Assembly (NCBI GenBank): GCA_015494505.1
Contig: WGBB01000235.1
Location: forward strand, 1 to 13,902
Length of the DNA: 13,902 nucleotides
DNA from: Nitratiruptor sp.
GTDB lineage: Bacteria; Campylobacterota; Campylobacteria; Campylobacterales; Nitratiruptoraceae
Direction: 5' to 3'
A program made the position numbers and the translations under genes. The notes beneath the pieces were generated by a model. The model worked only from the letters and a program-made list of their open reading frames with translations. It searched no databases and was not told where the DNA came from. Each line of letters starts with the position of its first letter. Position 1 is the first letter of the stretch. Shown here one piece after another: positions 11,888 through 13,902 of this stretch.

Positions 11888-13902
11888 ATGGGTCATACAA
11901 GGCATTTTTATATCGACTTTTCCATAGTCGATAGGGTGCTTTTTCTCAATATCCCCTATACCGTTTTGCTCTTTGTTATCGCCTATCTTCTCTTTATCGT
12001 AGTACCTCGTATCGTTTTTCCGCAGCGATATGCGGGGGGAGGTATAGAAAACATCATTTCAAATATTTTGTACATGCTCGTTTTCATCGAGCTTGTTGTT
12101 CCTTTATTGATACTATTAAAAATCTTCAATGTCATCACGTTTATTTTTGCACTTATCCTGGCTAAAATCTTTTTCGTCAAATTCGTCTATAAGCAGTCCG
12201 TGACCCTCTATTTTTTGCGTCTTAAAAGCAAATTCCTTAGCGCCGTATATGATTTTATAGACGATTATGAAAATATAATCAAAGCGTACATGGCTCGAAA
12301 ACGTGAGGAGTTTCTGCTCTATTTCAAACATTTCGATTACTACATCTTTTTTAAAAAGGTGCTTATTTTTGCGATTTTCGCGCATCTCCTCTACATCATC
12401 GGATATCGCTGCTTCATCTCGATGGCAAATCCCCTACCCGATACCAGCCAGTTTGTCGAATGGGTAGCTATGCTCGATAAAAACGAGCTCTATTGGGACA
12501 ATAAAACGGCAGGTGCCGATTTTTACGGTATTTCCGTCCTCATATTCGTGCTCCACAAATTTACCCAAATAGACTCTATTATTCTTTTTAACATCTATCC
12601 GCTTTTACTTATTACGTTTCTCTTTTTCGGTGTCTATTTCGTACTCAAGCGTTTTAGTGTTTCGAGCCTTATCGCTTTGGCGGTTTTGCTTATTTACGGC
12701 TCCGTTCTTTTGGGTTCACCTTGGGACGAGTATTTGGCGACGGAATTTGTCTCTACCAAAGACCCGGATATCGTCTCCTTTTTAGGGTTTAAAATATACA
12801 ATATGACCCAAGAGCATCTGCGCCTTTTAGGTCCCACTTCGCCGGCGATGCAGCCTCTTTTTCGCTACTTTAGCGGAATGGCGTATGAGCATTCGTCAAC
12901 GCTCTTTTTGATCAACCTTTTTTATCTCATAAAAGCCATCGATACGCAAAAAAGTCGCTATTTGATCAATTACACGCTCTCTTTGATGTTGGTTTTCATC
13001 CTCCACGGCGGTGGAGCCATCGCATTGATAGTGCCTTCTATCCTTATCGCCCTCAATGCCCTAGTTTTCTTCAAGCTTACATGGTCGCTGCTGGGTCGAG
13101 GTATTGTAGCGATTCTCATCGCGGCAATATTCGGTAACGGCTGGATACTTTCGATGATTAAATACGGTATTCCAGACGATATCGGTGCTGCCGCTCCCTT
13201 TTTGGATAAGCTGTTGCAAAACAAAAGCGCCGTGCAAGAGATTGTAGAAACGAGTATCGAGAGCGTTACCATTCCTCATATTACATGGGTGCATGGCGCT
13301 ATTTTGGGGTTTACTCTCTTTTTTTACCTCCTCTCGCTTATCCAAAAAAAACGTTTCTATTTTAGTAGTTTTCTCCTCATTCCCGTGGGCGTTTTGATAC
13401 TCTATTTTGCGCAAAATCTCGGTTTGCCCGAGCTTGTGCACCCCAGGCGTGCGGCAGAGTATCTCTATCTGGGTACTACCGTGGTGCTCGCATGTCTTTT
13501 GAAGTTCTTTTTGTACAATCCGTTGCGTCTTGCGTCGAAAAAATGGTATAAAAAAATATTTTTAGGGTTTGTTTATATATTGCTATTCTTCTCTTTTTTT
13601 GGCGTTCCCCATTATAAGAATAGCGACAGCTACAGAAAATTTGTCAACTTCATCCAATACAGCGATGTCCCATATTTCCTTTATAAAATCATACAATCCA
13701 ACGAGCCGCTTACTTGGACCGTGGTTTCGTATATACAAGAGTATTCAAAAGTGCTTGGCAAAGGGTATATCATACTTGCGAACGACTTTTTGCTCAAGTA
13801 TAGCCCGACGGACAAATATCTTCGCATCCCTACAAAAAAGGTCTACATCATCATCGAACATATACCACATCGGTATGTGGGTATGGAGGAGTGGTACTAT
13901 AG
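11888..13902 (+). CDS. Large polytopic membrane protein, GT-C glycosyltransferase-like (3' truncated)
   Basis: The frame opens at the ATG 9 nt after the preceding stop and stays open for 671 codons to the window edge, so the C-terminus is missing. No named family is recognised. Two segments (about 20-40 and 58-94) come first, then a charged helical stretch (about 100-150), then many further membrane segments (about 155-178, 212-228, 231-252, 258-276, 337-350, 360-412, 468-486, 491-508, 524-542, 556-574). The region 196-253 has a GT-C-like layout: an acidic outer loop (LDKNELYWDNKTAGADF) followed by GISVLIFVLHKFTQIDS and a membrane helix. HPRRAAEYLYLG (518-529) resembles the late Arg-containing segment of such enzymes. 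A soluble tail begins near 576. GT-C enzymes use lipid-linked sugar donors outside the cytoplasm. The SD is weak, so coupling to the lipoprotein gene is likely. A transport or scaffold role, with no transfer activity, is also possible. Confidence 0.75.
   Translation, partial: MGHTRHFYIDFSIVDRVLFLNIPYTVLLFVIAYLLFIVVPRIVFPQRYAGGGIENIISNILYMLVFIELVVPLLILLKIFNVITFIFALILAKIFFVKFVYKQSVTLYFLRLKSKFLSAVYDFIDDYENIIKAYMARKREEFLLYFKHFDYYIFFKKVLIFAIFAHLLYIIGYRCFISMANPLPDTSQFVEWVAMLDKNELYWDNKTAGADFYGISVLIFVLHKFTQIDSIILFNIYPLLLITFLFFGVYFVLKRFSVSSLIALAVLLIYGSVLLGSPWDEYLATEFVSTKDPDIVSFLGFKIYNMTQEHLRLLGPTSPAMQPLFRYFSGMAYEHSSTLFLINLFYLIKAIDTQKSRYLINYTLSLMLVFILHGGGAIALIVPSILIALNALVFFKLTWSLLGRGIVAILIAAIFGNGWILSMIKYGIPDDIGAAAPFLDKLLQNKSAVQEIVETSIESVTIPHITWVHGAILGFTLFFYLLSLIQKKRFYFSSFLLIPVGVLILYFAQNLGLPELVHPRRAAEYLYLGTTVVLACLLKFFLYNPLRLASKKWYKKIFLGFVYILLFFSFFGVPHYKNSDSYRKFVNFIQYSDVPYFLYKIIQSNEPLTWTVVSYIQEYSKVLGKGYIILANDFLLKYSPTDKYLRIPTKKVYIIIEHIPHRYVGMEEWYY

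Noticed and set aside
13344..13351. Run of eight A inside the last gene, possible slippage/phase-variation site
   Set aside because: Eight A is short for reversible slippage and encodes an ordinary Lys-rich loop between membrane segments; the frame continues normally on both sides.
12116..13441. Several antisense frames of 65-126 codons opposite the last gene
   Set aside because: The + strand frame is open for 671 codons with clear membrane segments, which explains the region fully.
13864..13879. Perfect 6-bp hairpin CCACAT/ATGTGG near the right edge
   Set aside because: It lies inside coding sequence, has no T-run after it, and short inverted repeats of this size are expected by chance.

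Overview
The window looks like a chromosomal stretch of a Campylobacterota (epsilonproteobacterial) bacterium, probably a free-living sulfur/vent type. The main clues are a stand-alone atpE encoding a c subunit with a signal-like N-terminus (the arrangement and sequence style of Helicobacter/Campylobacter relatives), an lptD-to-pnp gene order, and the protein sequence style. The genus cannot be fixed from sequence alone. All genes found lie on the + strand, are packed tightly, and often overlap by 4-14 nt.

Region 1 (1-5634) is an envelope/RNA block: the 3' end of lptD (LPS assembly barrel), an MlaD-like MCE protein with an unusual C-terminal beta-barrel-like region, a J-domain-only protein, pnp (polynucleotide phosphorylase), and a small exported Spherulin-4/Sph3-like glycosidase. 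Every junction except dnaJ-like/pnp (10-nt gap) overlaps, so this reads as one operon.

Region 2 (5635-6177) holds a short leader with possible alternative stems, atpE with a strong Shine-Dalgarno, a terminator-like hairpin, and a tRNA-Leu(GAG) gene.

Region 3 (6178-13902, running off the end) is an exopolysaccharide locus: a TolC-family outer-membrane protein with an N-terminal SPOR-like domain, pelF (GT4 glycosyltransferase), pelG (12-segment membrane transporter with an extra N-terminal cytosolic segment), a lipoprotein with a glutamine-amidotransferase-like fold signature, and a large polytopic membrane protein, truncated by the window edge, that resembles GT-C glycosyltransferases. PelF and PelG are the synthase and inner-membrane parts of the Pel (GalNAc/GalN-rich) pathway. 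No PelA, PelB, PelC, PelD or PelE is seen here.

The most interesting reading is an alternative Pel-like secretion machine: a SPOR-TolC fusion would replace PelB/PelC as the envelope conduit, a lipoprotein and a GT-C-like protein are added, and a galactosaminidase-type (Sph3-like) hydrolase lies just upstream of atpE. That grouping is inference from neighbourhood and family knowledge. The identities of PelF, PelG, PNPase, AtpE and the tRNA are secure.
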